From: Ptychodera flava
Taxonomy: Eukaryota > Hemichordata > Enteropneusta > Ptychoderidae
Reading direction: 5' to 3'
Length of the DNA stretch: 64,000 nucleotides
Assembly: GCF_041260155.1 (NCBI RefSeq)
Contig: NC_091931.1
Span: 29,415,041 to 29,479,040, forward strand
Position 1 is the first letter of the stretch; each line of letters begins with the position of its first letter. The notes below the pieces were generated by a model. The model had not been told where the DNA came from. It saw only the letters and a list, made by a program, of their open reading frames with translations, and searched no databases. A program made the translations under genes and the position numbers. Below, piece by piece: positions 27,227-39,369 of this stretch.

Positions 27227-29232
27227 AGTCGTCTTTCTTTTCCTTTCTCCACTCAACATTAGCACTGTTTTTGTCAGAAATGGTACAATCTTCGAACGTC
27301 GTGATCTTTTCCGATAAGTACGCCAGGGTCGAAGTACGACGTCTTGTGACTGTAAATCAATTAATTGTCTTGGCCTTGGCCGATCGTTATAATTCATTCA
27401 GCTATAAATCATAAATGTAGAGTCCGGTGTTATCTCTAAGGTGATAGCCTATAGTACAGCGTTGGATTCTCTAGTTGTAAGGTTTCTGCGATTGCCTATG
27501 CTTATTGGCGAAGTTTGTGATAAAGTCCGTTGACCTAAAACTGAAAGATTGACCCTCTCATGAGACATCTCCTATAAAACACGCGAATATCTTGTACAAA
27601 TCATGGTCCCTCCGTGTACAAATCAACCACGTGTGCTGTCTATAGGTATCAACTACATCTTCATTGTCAAAATGTCATGTTTTTCTGTCATCAAGATAGA
27701 GAGAGGGTTGAACTTGAGATTCGGAGTGTGTTCTCTTATGACGCAACGTTTCGGATATCACATTCCTTTACAATCTGAACAATAATCTTTACAATGTACA
27801 TCCACCCACACCTTGTCGTGACAAGTCACTTTATTTGCTTTGGCGGTGACACGAAAAAAAAACTGCCAGGGTGCTCAAGGGGACTTGACAATTCCAGAGT
27901 TCCGGGAAGAGGCGCTTCAATTTTTTTATTCAAAACGAACATAAATCATGCAGATTCTGAATGCTGCTAAACACGGTTGTTTCATAACTTGTTTTCTTTG
28001 GTTATCTAATGAAAAAGCCGTATTTCAATAACTGACTATAATTATGCAATGATTGAAGATCACCTAATAGGTCACTGTTATCATTGACTGTGCTTTTGAG
28101 CACTTATGACTGCAAACGTGTGTGACAAAAGACAGCAACAGGCGACTATCATGGGAGGGGAGCACTGAAACGACAGAAAATGAGCCGTGAAAAAAAAACT
28201 TCACGCAAATTAATTATTCTCACAAATATAGCTAGATTTGTATTGAAACTGTTTTATAGTTTATCCCATAGACACTAATGTATCGCACATTATTATTTGT
28301 CGGTGAAATTACAATATCATATTTGTTGTACAAACGTGCCCTTCTACGAGCCATATTCTCGTGATACCAATGGTCTAACACAGATATGATTGAAACCATT
28401 TTTTAATATTTGGCCCATAGACCAAAAAAATATAAATAGTAAAATGACACTTTGAGTGAAATTCCAAAAATAAATTTCTTGTACAAATATGAATTGTAAT
28501 CACCATATTCTAGTGAAGTACTCAAATCAGTTGCCGACATATACACAACACAGATAGTCAATAGTTAGTTTTGGATGTATTTTTTTGCATTGTTTACCCC
28601 ATAGACGCTATGTATGGTGAAATGACACTTTGAGAGAACTTCCAAAATCGATTTTCTTGTACTGATATATAACATTTTTAATCAGGACGTTACGGGATAA
28701 GTTTGGATCCGTCTTGTCTACGTTTTTATATTCGGGCCAGGGCTCCAACAATGTTCTTATCAACAGAGAGGGGTCTGAGTATTTAGGTTCGCGTTGGGGA
28801 GGGGAATGCGGAAAAAACTGTTGGGGCGGACAAAATATTTGATATTCTGGCCCCTGCCGTTAGTTGTGCTCGTTCCCTTGTAAAATAGTTGATCGGGTGA
28901 TGACCGACTTTCAGGACTGTGGAGTATAAAAACTATCTGGCTATGCTTACGTATTTTGTCTGTGTACATTACTCTTGGCAGTAGGGCGATGTTATATGTA
29001 ACCTTAAAAGATGTGTGTAAATTATATGGGGCATTCTTTGGCTGCTTTCGATAGGGCAGTGACTTCCGCCGTCAATACCCGGATGTGCAGTCCAATAACG
29101 GAACTCTTTGGAAATCACACAAACACTGACAAAAATGAAACCCCAAAATAAATAAGCGATATTTTCTTATGATTATATACACGACAGAATAAACTGCCGG
29201 TCATTCTAATTCTTGTCGAATAAATTTATCTG
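27227..29232. other. Gene-free stretch (possible gene 4 leader intron)
   Basis: Contains the diverged repeat at 28200-28690, which is the reverse complement of the family at 8100-8640. Nothing else recognised. Confidence 0.45.
28200..28690. repeat. Diverged interspersed repeat, opposite orientation to 8100-8640
   Basis: Units share CCCATAGAC, ATGACACTTTGAG and TTTCTTGTAC strings at spacings near 150-170 bp. Confidence 0.5.
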
Positions 29233-29235
29233 TAG
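29233..29235 (+). promoter_or_regulatory. Candidate 3' splice site before gene 4 ATG
   Basis: AATAAATTTATCTGTAG precedes the coding exon by 23 bases. Gene 5 has an analogous acceptor 4 bases before its ATG, so a leader intron with a single coding exon may be the family plan. Confidence 0.4.
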
Positions 29236-29258
29236 GTGCAAAGAATCTGCTACCAGAG

Positions 29259-31132
29259 ATGGGATGGTCTCAGTTCTCACTGAAAGCATCGGTGTTGTGT
29301 TGCTGCGGCCTTGTGATGGTCATCTTCGTTGACGGGTCCCTGACTAAATGTACATCGTTGAAAGGGAATGTGGAAGACTGCGCCAACAGAGGATTTACTC
29401 ATATACCTACACATTTTGACTTCCTCTCATTGAACCTGGAGCAAAACGCGATTACAACGCTCCTTGCCGATCAATTTATTCGATATCCATTCTTGCAGTC
29501 GATGAATCTACAGTCGAACTTCATCGCTGAGATCGAAACTGGCGCCCTAAACGGCCTTTCGGATTTGAAAGTGTTGAATTTGAGCTCCAATCGATTGGAG
29601 CACCTTCCAGGGTATATATTCTCGCCTCTGAGGAGTCTCCTGCACCTTGATCTGTCACGCAATGCGTTGAGGGCGATCTCTAGCGAAGCGTTTGCAAATT
29701 TGTGGTCTCTGCAAACCCTTTCACTGTCAGACAACAGAATCACTAACTTGGACAAAGTTCGTTTTATTGATCTCCAAAATTTAACAACCCTCCGATTGGA
29801 AAGAAATGAGTTGATCACACTTGACAATTCAGTCACCGCATCTCTTCCACAGTTGTCGTTCCTGTTCTTGCAAGACAACCCACTGCAATGTTCTTGCAGT
29901 CTCCAAAGCCTTCTGATTTGGAGTGCCGGGTCTGGACGCTTCCTTCATGGTGCTGACTGCGCCACCCCTCCAAGTCTGTCTGGTAGAAATTTAAAAGAGC
30001 TGCTCGAATTAGATTTAACTTGCATTGCTCCGCGGATCGATAGCGTGAAAGTAAGTGATAGAATCGTCGTAGAGGGAGATACTATAACCTTCTCCTGCAG
30101 TGCCACTGGATACCCTAAGCCGGTTATATACTGGACGAACCCTGAAGGAGTAATCTTGTGGCCGGACGGTGACCATAATCACAATAAGCCGTACAAGTCT
30201 CACGAGAATGGTACGTCACGGTAACACATGTTCATTCCAATGATTCGGGCACTTTCGTATGTACAACGGAAAACGCGGGCGGCTCTGATAGCGCAGAAGT
30301 TCAAGTCGATGTTTGGCCGATCGACGCCGTCAAATTTTCGACGTCCGAGCTTGAAAACACCTCATACGTTTACGAAAACGAGACAAGGGTGACGTCAACG
30401 GCACTACCGCCAATGCAAGGGTGTCCTCCTTGCGATACGACATCAGTTATTGTCGCCACATTCTTCGGCACCTTCTTCGGTACGTTAATACTCTGTGCGG
30501 TGTTGCTCTACCTGTTGTTCCGACATCTCTCGAAGTCCTATAACCCCTCCGAGGGCGAACTTGATGGGGACACCAGTAAAAGGGGTGGCTTCGTGATCGC
30601 AAACCTGGCAGCTCTGCTCAATATATCTGCGCAGCGTTCGCCCACCGGGAAGACCAACGATAATGGCCCGCCAACGCAGCCGACAGACATCTCGACGTCG
30701 AATAGCGTCAAATACGAATATGTAGGAGACGTTCTAACTGAAGTGGATGCTGGCATTCACAGAGATTCTCACAAACCAATCCCAGAATACCTAGAGGTGA
30801 TTCCAGACCAAGATTCGGTCGACAAGCAACTCCGGACAAGGTCCACGGATGCACCCTCATACCACTATGCCTACGGCTGTGTCCCCAATAGACGCTACAC
30901 GGGTTACGACGAGAATCCACGGACAAGTCAAGTAGTCGACCGTGACCGCGAAGACTCTTTGTCGATTCATGAAGACGATCCAACATACACGTCACTGGAA
31001 ACTGACATCAAACCTGGTGAAGTCATGGGCAAGAGACTGGAAGCAGCACGGAGAAAGCTATTTGGAACGAGGAGGAACGGAATTCATTGTATCAAAACTT
31101 CCCCCCTCCTGGCGTCTAGTTCACGGTTATGA
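29259..31132 (+). CDS. Gene 4: LRR-Ig transmembrane receptor with hemITAM-like tail (two frame breaks)
   Basis: A signal peptide (residues 1-27) is followed by a minimal LRRNT (Cys31, Cys41), about seven LRRs (LxxLxLxxNxL pattern), an LRRCT (NPLQCSC ... CATPP ... LTC) and one I-set-like Ig domain (SCSATGYPKPVIYW ... SNDSGTFVC). A stalk, GCPPC and a hydrophobic segment (about 30433-30520) follow, then the tail with FVIANLAALL, VKYEYV (ITIM-like), EYLEV and DDPTYTSL (hemITAM-like). Frame 3 is used to about 30214 and frame 2 after it; restoring one base there gives an unbroken Ig strand. A second missing base near 31023, by comparison with the 45.8-kb copy, changes the last 35 residues and moves the stop from 31117 to 31130. 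LRR-Ig receptors are a known animal family; ligand and adaptor here are unknown. It could be a young pseudogene or a gene with assembly errors. Confidence 0.8.
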
Positions 31133-31440
31133 GGAACAACAATCATACGCACAATACATTATTCAGACAGAGATATACCAGACCGGATAAAAGCTCAGCT
31201 GCAATTACAGTCGACAGAACACATATTTGCTGCGTGGACAACTCGGACACTCGTTCTTACGACATCATTTTGAGGGTCAAATTAAAAAATGCATTTTACA
31301 GACAAAAATCAATCACAACTTACAACCAATGGAGCCTCGTCTCCAGTGATGATGGCCAGAAAAAGTAGAAGTCTTCGTTTCAAAGATTTCAATACCATCA
31401 TTAGCACACGCCATCGCTCACTTGAAGAACTTCTTTCTAT

Positions 31441-31465
31441 CATAGACCCTTGTCGAGGGTCTATG
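31441..31465. repeat. Hairpin CATAGACCCT/AGGGTCTATG
   Basis: Perfect 10-bp stem with a TGTCG loop, followed by a GTACGTCTGTTTATTTGTC stretch. The B copy is at 46196-46220. A hairpin with the same outer stem lies at 32536-32568. Confidence 0.85.
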
Positions 31466-31758
31466 TTTGTACGTCTGTTTATTTGTCATTGCGTTTAGTC
31501 TCATCATGAAATTTGTACAAACATATTACTGGCGGAGTTAAAATAGTGCTCAAGTAACGCAATGAATGGGATTCCTTATCTTCTGATCTGTCATGGTTGA
31601 CCTATATTAAACGCGCCTATTGCACCGCCGTCTGTCGAAATGGGCCTTGATCAGATACAACGGCAAGTCTTGCTTCCCAGCCTAGCCTGCCAAAACTTCA
31701 TTGAACTCCTGGCTAAAGTTGAGACTAAATTGTTCATGATTATATCGAAATTTTGAAT

Positions 31759-31764
31759 AATAAA
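31759..31764 (+). promoter_or_regulatory. Candidate polyadenylation signal for gene 4
   Basis: AATAAA about 630 bases after the gene 4 stop; the duplicate has AATAAA near 46514. Confidence 0.35.
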
Positions 31765-32026
31765 ATGTCTGTCAAAATTTCCCTGCTGAAAATGTACAAC
31801 AGGCTTGTTACACGTCAACGTCATCGTTTATCTTACGTTCGATGATATTATGAGGGCCCAATATCCGATGGTGAGTGATCTATGCGCAAAGAATATACAT
31901 GAAAAGTATTTTCCGAGTAAGAAGTAATGTACTGTATAATTCAACTGTACGAATTTCCACAGGGTTGAATTTTAAATATTGAATTGTATTGAATAGAAAA
32001 TGTATTAATTTCGCTATTAGTATGGC

Positions 32027-32097
32027 GCATCGGTGGTTCAGTGGTAGAATTCTCGCCTGCCACGCGGGAGGCCCGGGTTCGATTCCCGGCCGATGCA
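32027..32097 (+). tRNA. tRNA-Gly(GCC), copy 1
   Basis: 71 bases including discriminator A. The acceptor stem GCATCGG/CCGATGC, D-arm, anticodon stem-loop CTCGCCTGCCACGCGGGAG (anticodon GCC) and T-arm CCGGGTTCGATTCCCGG are all intact, as are A box and B box. A TTTT run about 10 bases downstream can terminate Pol III. No intron. Confidence 0.97.
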
Positions 32098-32212
32098 AAT
32101 TAATGGTTTTGTTAACGCATGTCGAAGTTTACCCATGTATTCAGTGTCTACTTTACGACTGGCTATCGTTCATAATCAGGTTTATAATCAGGAGTCTCCC
32201 TATATTTTTAAT

Positions 32213-32280
32213 CCCCGCGGACGCAGTCCGGCGGGGACTTATGGGTTGGGTCCCGTCTGTCCGTCCGTCCGTCCGTCAGT
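32213..32280. repeat. Hairpin CCCCGC..GCGGGG plus GTCC-rich tract
   Basis: CCCCGCGGACGCAGTCCGGCGGGG (32213-32236) folds on itself and is followed by GTCTGTCCGTCCGTCCGTCAG. The same arrangement, hairpin then CTGTC tract, occurs at 61574 and, reversed, at 43380. The B copy is at 46977. Confidence 0.75.
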
Positions 32281-32535
32281 CAGCAGCCGTTTCTCTGTCA
32301 CTCCTGAGTCAATTTTCTTCGAACTGTGTGCAAGGATAAAGTACTGTGTCATACATATGCACATCAATTTAATTTGCTATCTTTCTCATCATTGAACAAA
32401 AATTGCCACCTGTTTGTCGAATATGCGGGTACCATTGTGTTAATTCAGTGCAACGAATTCAGTTAGGATGGTCCTTTGTTTCATTAAAAACTATGTGAAT
32501 AACCTTGACACGACGAAAGAAAACATGTGCGAAAA

Positions 32536-32568
32536 CATAGACCCTCGAGTTTTTCTCGAGGGTCTATG
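32536..32568. repeat. Hairpin CATAGACCCTCGAG/CTCGAGGGTCTATG
   Basis: Perfect 14-bp stem with a TTTTT loop. The B copy is at 47300-47332. Confidence 0.9.
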
Positions 32569-33197
32569 GTCGAACATGATACGTAAGTTATATTTTGAAT
32601 AGGAGTTATTTATTTATATTTCTATGTTTGATTGTACATGATTTTGGCTTATAAATCCATTTTCAATGATTTCCAGTTCGAGCTGGTTCTCGACCAACCC
32701 AAATCACATTAATCTTTGTGCAATAAAACGTTTGTACTCACATCATAAAAAGTTCATCTTAAGTTTTAAGTTACCTCAGGAATTTGCAAAGATTTTGCAA
32801 TTTTTAAATGTAATCTTTTCTATTCCAGACTGATTAGTTTTCTTGTTCACCGTAAAATTTCCTTTATCGTTATGGTCACTCAGATATATGGGATTAAAAT
32901 GCAGATATCGTCTTTTGAAAAACTGAATGGCGTCTTTATATGATTTCTATTGAACGACAACGATAATTGTCCTAAATCGGTATTCTACCTGAAATTTTCA
33001 AATGCACTAATGAGACATTCCCTGAGCGTTCTAGGTGTCGTTGGTCAAAAATTCAAGTTTCGCTGAAGCCCTGCATATGAAGTTTAGAGCAAAAAGATGA
33101 CATTGCAAACAAAACTGTAATGTTTGCCATATCATCGGCAACATTTTCTATCAAGAATATGATTAAGAAGTATTTGGTTATGTGTAATACGGAAGCA

Positions 33198-33268
33198 GCA
33201 TCGGTGGTTCAGTGGTAGAATTCTCGCCTGCCACGCGGGAGGCCCGGGTTCGATTCCCGGCCGATGCA
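33198..33268 (+). tRNA. tRNA-Gly(GCC), copy 2
   Basis: Identical in sequence to copy 1, with TTTT 8 bases downstream. Its flanks match those of the degenerate copy at 36534, not those of copy 1. Confidence 0.97.
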
Positions 33269-35151
33269 ATAGGAATATTTTGTTTGGAACAATGATTATA
33301 CATTTTTATATTTGACTGCTGATTTCAATTCACGGAGAAACTCGCAAGTCACATTGAAGACACTGTTCTGCTCCGACTGTAATGACCTGACCTGCTTCTC
33401 AGACCTTAATAAAAAGGAATTTTTACCCCAAAGTCACTATCAACGGAAACACGACAAGTCTTCCCCAATGTCTCGCACGAATCTTTATCATAAATTTTAA
33501 CTTTTTACATGTAATAATAATTGAATACAATAAAAACTGAATTTCATCAATTCATGTTGACTGTCATCTTCTGCGAAATCAAAGAAACGCATACTGGTAA
33601 TAAAAACAATATAAATGAACAAAAAAATGTGCATCTGATAAAAGTTGCAGAAATAATGTTTATGTAAGTGTTCAGTACGAGTGTCAGAAATGACTACACT
33701 GGCTGCCATTCAAACTTTCACAACAATTGCTACAACGACTATATTATTCGTTCTAGATAACTTTGAACTTGAAGTATTTGAGAGAAATATCTCTATTCGA
33801 GGATGTTAGTGTGGCACGTATGCATACGATTAATTGAGACCGAGGGATCAGATATTTTTAGCAACGTAAAAAACTGTTGACCAATTTTCTCTTTTGAGTA
33901 TTTTTTCGGTACACAACAATTCTTTAGGTAGCATGGCACAGTACTGTAATTGGTCAGAAAAGTTGTTCCATTTTATGAAGAGACGATTGTTGTCCATCGT
34001 ACCTTGCCCTTAATCAAAGAATTAACATAAACCTGAGATACTAATGTCTATGCTTCCAAAAAACAGCATGTTTGCAGTTTTGCACTATCAGGTTTTCGTA
34101 GGTGGAAATGTAAATAATGCAATCGATGTGAGGGCGCTATTAAGTAGAGACAAACACCTTATTGGTGCTGTTCACAAACAAAGATCTGTTCAGTCAGACG
34201 GTGGATTTGCCGAATAGTAACAACCTTGCTAGACCTTCCATGTGTTACCACCCTCAATCAAATTTTAGATACAACCGACGAGTAAATTTACCGACAAATG
34301 TTATGACACTTTTTCCCCTCACAAAGCATTTGTTTGAACTTACATTTTACTAGCGCCACCAGGACTGATCCTATGATCACAACGCCCTCTAAGCTAACTC
34401 GATAGTGGCCGCTGTTCTCTTCTGCCTTGAATGCAAAGGGTTTATCCTGGATCCTGCAACGGTTCCGAACAGCAATATTGTTCTTGAATTCCCAGAATTT
34501 TCTACGAAATGAACCAATTCGTCATTATTGTTTATTTATTCACTTATTCACGAAAATTTTTCTCTGTATGTGGGTTATGTTGTAATCTCATTGGTATTTG
34601 AGGGGCGAGGTTTTTCCTACTTAGGGTAATATTTAAGGTCACGTTCTAGAAAGGACTCGAGGTCAAAGTTTTTAGGACTCCCTGACAATCACAGCTCTCT
34701 CAAGATACGGTTGATTCCTTGTAAATTGTACAGTTATAAACATCATTGCAGTTCGAAACCCGCTAACATCATGGACAACACACATAGTAAATTACCAGTA
34801 TGCTAAAGTTGCACGAGTGTACGATGGCCTTCGAATTAACACCAGTGAGGTGCAGGAAATAGCTCCTTTGTGATGTTCTTTTTTAACCTTCGTGAAAGAG
34901 AAATACATCTACAAGAGCAACGGTATTGTCACCGAAAGTTTCCTGTCCGGTGCTGCGTGGTGCGTGTACTCAAATTTGGGACAACGAAAGTGCAATCATT
35001 ATTTGACGTAGATGCCGACCTCATTAGGAGCACCTTTTATGTGTTTTTTCCATAACAATCCCGCGAGTCATCACTGTACGAGGTTCCACAGGATTGAATT
35101 TTAAACATTAAATTGAATAAAAAAAAGTATAAATTTCAGAAATAATAAGCA

Positions 35152-35222
35152 GCATCGGTGGTTCAGTGGTAGAATTCTCGCCTGCCACGCGGGAGGCCCG
35201 GGTTCGATTCCCGGCCGATGCA
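35152..35222 (+). tRNA. tRNA-Gly(GCC), copy 3
   Basis: Intact 71-base gene. The upstream CACAGGATTGAATTTTAAAC flank is shared with copy 1, marking an older block duplication. Confidence 0.97.
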
Positions 35223-36533
35223 ATTTTTATAATTTTGCTAGTGCACGTCGAAATTTACCACGTATTTGGTGTACTTTACAATTTGCTGTACTTTCATTCA
35301 TCTCCTTTATTTCCAGTTCGAGCTGTTGGTTATAACCAAGGATGATAAGGATCGTTCATAATCAAGGATGATATCAGGACGATTCCTATTTTTTTGATAA
35401 TTTAACAACACAGACTACCCTAATCATAAAACATTTGATTTCATAAAGGCACCTGTTGAAGTGAAGTAAGTGACAAAAAAATCATCTTTCAAGTACAACA
35501 AAGTGACGCTGTGATTATGCTATCTTTCTCGACAACACTGAGAAAAGAAATAATGAAATTTGCAATCTGTCGTAAACGATCCAGTTATGCTGGCACCATT
35601 TACGTAAATCCAATGTAACGAATTCAATTTAAAGGTATTCGGTCACCTGTTTTTTTTAATAGCCAATCACAGATTTTACGCGGGTGGCCGGTTTTTAAAA
35701 AGGGCGCCTCCACACGACCAGCCATGGCATACTTAGCAGCGTCGTCTGCCTATTCTTTGACGTATCACGTATGGAGGACCAACAGCTACAGGTGTTACGA
35801 GGTAGTACGCTAAGCCCCGATATGCAAACTTACGGTGACTGTGTACCTGTAATAGCCCCTTTGTTTCAATAAAAATATATGAATAACCTTGACATGACCA
35901 ACTAAACTATGTGTCGAACATGATATACTTAGTCTTATATTTTGATATGAGTTACTTATTTTTATTTCTATCTTTTATTATGCATGATTTTGACTTTTAA
36001 ATCTATTTTCAATGATTTCCAGTTCGAACTGGTTCTCGGCCAACCCAAATCATATTGATCCTTGTGCAATAAAATGTTTGTACTCCAAGGGTTAATGGAA
36101 ACAATATAACATTTGATCTTGGTCTAAAATTTTAAATGTAAGCTTTCCTCTTCCAGTAGTTTTTCTTGTTCACAGTAAAATTCAATTTTTGTCATTACTA
36201 GTGTTCACTCAAATGAATGGAATAAATCAGACATCGTCTCTTGAAATTCCGAATGTCGTCTTGTATGATGATTTCTATTGAACGCCAACGATAAGTGCCA
36301 CAAATTAGTATATCCGACCTTAAATGTTCACTTGCATTGAAGAGACATTCCCAGAGCGTTCAAGGCGTCATTTTATAGAAATCCATGTTTCACTGAAGCC
36401 CTGCTTGTGAAGTTCGGAGTTCAAAAGTGACACTGCGAACAGAACTGTAATGTTTACCAACATCATCAGCAACTTTTTATATCCAGAATACAATATGACA
36501 AAAATTAATTTTAGTTGAAACGGCTGGAGAGCA

Positions 36534-36604
36534 GCATCGGTGGTTCAGTGGTAGAATTCTCGCCTGCCACGCGGGAGGCCCGGGTTCGATTACCGGCCGA
36601 TGCA
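36534..36604 (+). tRNA. tRNA-Gly(GCC)-like, degenerate T-arm
   Basis: Full length with anticodon GCC, but TTCGATTACCGG replaces TTCGATTCCCGG. This puts A where the near-invariant C61 should pair with G53 and damages the B box, so both transcription and folding are likely impaired. The duplicate partner at 51179 is also defective. Confidence 0.8.
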
Positions 36605-39298
36605 GAGGAACGATTTTGTTTGCCTACGATGAAATACATTTTATATTCACCCACTCATTAATTCACAAAGACACACGTAAGTCACATTGAAGACACCGTT
36701 CTGCACTGACTATGATGACCTGGACCAGCCAGAACGATTCAAGTCTGGTGGTGTGTTCGCCCTTGGCGGGAGCACCGCTAGAGGAAGGGTATTACACTCA
36801 TGTAATATGTAACATTATTTTAAAACCCCTATTTTACAGGAATTTTGTGACTTATTCTACATGACTCGTGTTTTGACTATAGCACAATTTCACACTTTAT
36901 TACTTCTAATTGTGGATGTTTTATCTTCGTAATTGGCAAAAAATATAGATTATTGACACCCCCTCTCCATCTAACGAAATTTTGCAGAGCTTGTACTTTA
37001 TGTTTTAAACTGTCCATGGTACACCTGTGAGTGCCTCAAGGAGTAACCGTGTCGTTTGTTAGAGCTAAAATCCGCCCTTTTAAGAAAGCAACAAAACCAT
37101 CACATCTTAATAAAACAAAATTTTTCACTCTTTAGAATTTGCCCCGAAAGTCACTTTCAACGAAAACACGGCGAGCCTTCCGCCATCTCTCACACGAACG
37201 TTTATCATAAATTTCAAGTTTTACATGTGATAAGAATTGAATAGGACAATAACTGAAATTTCATTAGTTGGTGTTGACTTTTTTATTTTCATTTTATTAA
37301 GAACCAACAGGCTAAAAGCCAACTTAAAGGTCTGACAATAAAAGCTAAGATAAAAATCTGAAACAAACACACACCGTACACACACAAAATATCTGGACAA
37401 AATATATTTTATCTTCTACAAAATTCAAGATACGAATATTGGTAATAAAAACAGCAGGCAAAATATTAATAAGCACAACTTGTGCATATTATAAAAGTTG
37501 AAGATATGTTTATGTAAGTATTTAGCACGAGTATAAGAAATGACAAGTATATTTAGTAGTTCTAGATAGTTGAGAGCTTGAAGTATTCGCGAGAAATATC
37601 TCTATTCGAGGGTGTTTATGTACCTTGTATACGTGCGAATAGTTGAAACCGAAGTTGAAACCGAGGGGTCAGATGTTTAGAGTAAAGCAAAAAAAACTGT
37701 TCACCTATTTTCTCTTTCGATTATTTCAATTTTTCCGATACGCAACAATTCTCTAGGTAGCACAGAACTGTGTCTGGCCGGTAAAGTTGTTCCATTTTAT
37801 CAGATGACGATTGTTGTCAAAGAATTAACTTAACCTGAACATTGTCTACCTCAAACAACATTTTTTTTTGCACTTTGGCAATATCAGGTTTTCGTGGGTT
37901 CAAAGGTAAGTAATTGCCATCGATGTGAGGGCGCTATATATAAAGCACACGGAGACCGTGACACTGTGGACCCCGGGTCTTTGATGCTATTCACAAGGAA
38001 AGACCTGTTCAGCCAGACTGGACCTTGCAAAAGGTTTGCCGGCTTTGCCGAATAGTTACAACCTTGCTAGATCTTCCATGTGTTTATTCCCATCCTCAAT
38101 CAAATGTGCGATACAACCGACGAGTAAATTTACCGACAAATGTCACGACACGTCCCCGAAACAAATCCTCTGTTTGAAACTTGGGCATATGGCCATAAGA
38201 ACTCAGTGATTCTGTGATCACAGCGCCCTCCTACTCAGCTAACTCGATAGTGGCCGCTGTTCCCTCCTGCCTAATAATGCATGATTACATAGGGTTTATC
38301 CTGCAACGGTTCCGAACAACAACGTAGTTCTTGATTTCCTCTATCAAAATCCCGAAAATTTCGGAATTTTCTACCAATCTAAACTAAACTCGAAGAGCCA
38401 TCATTATTTATCTATTTATTCATTTATCCATGAAAGATTTTTCTCGGTATGCGGGTTATGTTGTATATTCCAGTAGTATTTGAGGGGGCACGTTTATTTT
38501 CTACTCAGGGTAATGTTGAAGGTCACGTTAAAGAAGAGGAGTCAGGATCAAATTTTAAAAGGATTCCCTGACAATCACAGAACTCTCAAGATACGGTTGA
38601 TTCCTTTTTAAATCGTACAGTTATAAACATCATTGCAGTTCGAAACCCGCTAACAACATGGACAACTCACATGGAATTACTAGTATGCTGCAGTTTCAAA
38701 AGTGTGCGGTACACTCCGGAAATAACTGCTTTGTGTTGTTCTTTTTTAACCTAGTGAAGCAGAAATACAACTACAAGAGCAACGATATAGTCATCGAGAG
38801 TTTCCTGTCCGGTGCTGGATGGCGTACTCAACTTCAGGACAACGCAAGTGCAATCATTATTACGTCGACCTCGCAAGCAGCACATTAAGTTTTCTTCTTT
38901 TGTCTTTCCAAAAGTCCTGCGGTTCACCGCTCAAAAAATTCGCTTCGTATCAGACAAACATTAGGGTGAGTTGTGGGAAAATCTAGGATTATGCATTACA
39001 TAATTATTACATGATTCCTCACTTGTCAACTAAAACATCATCAGACACTTTATTGTCTGGAGCAGAAGTCCAGTGACTCAGTCGACATATTTGGCAATTC
39101 ATGCATTTATGGTAAATCACACATACACTGTCAATGTCTGGACACCTTCATTACTCTGGTGGAGGATTAATAAAACATGAGACACTGAAAGTACCCGTTC
39201 GATGTGTTGAATATAAATCACAAGAGGCATGTTATATTTTATTTGTGGCTGGTTTTGATATATTTTGAATATTGTCAAAATTTGTAACACGCAGGCAA

Positions 39299-39369
39299 GC
39301 ATCGGTGGTTCAGTGGTAGAATTCTCGCCTGCCACGCGGGAGGCCCGGGTTCGATTCCCGGCCGATGCA
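39299..39369 (+). tRNA. tRNA-Gly(GCC), copy 5
   Basis: Intact, TTTT about 7 bases downstream. Both flanks resemble those of the last copy at 60837 (GTGTTGAAT upstream, a ...CATTTT... and CCGGTTGAATAG-type stretch downstream). Confidence 0.97.

Noticed and set aside
31880-32098. Minus-strand reading through tRNA genes giving the peptide RPGIEPGPPAWQARILPLNH
   Set aside because: This is the translation of the reverse strand of tRNA-Gly(GCC) and recurs at each tRNA copy (also 39117 and 53743). Not a protein gene.
34162-34353. 63-codon frame identical in both duplicated segments (also 48862-49053)
   Set aside because: Identity is explained by the recent duplication; the older 3.3-kb relative near 38 kb does not keep the frame.
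38658-38888. 76-codon frame present in both segments (also near 53309)
   Set aside because: Same reason: shared by duplication, no domain, and not kept in the older block near 34.87 kb.
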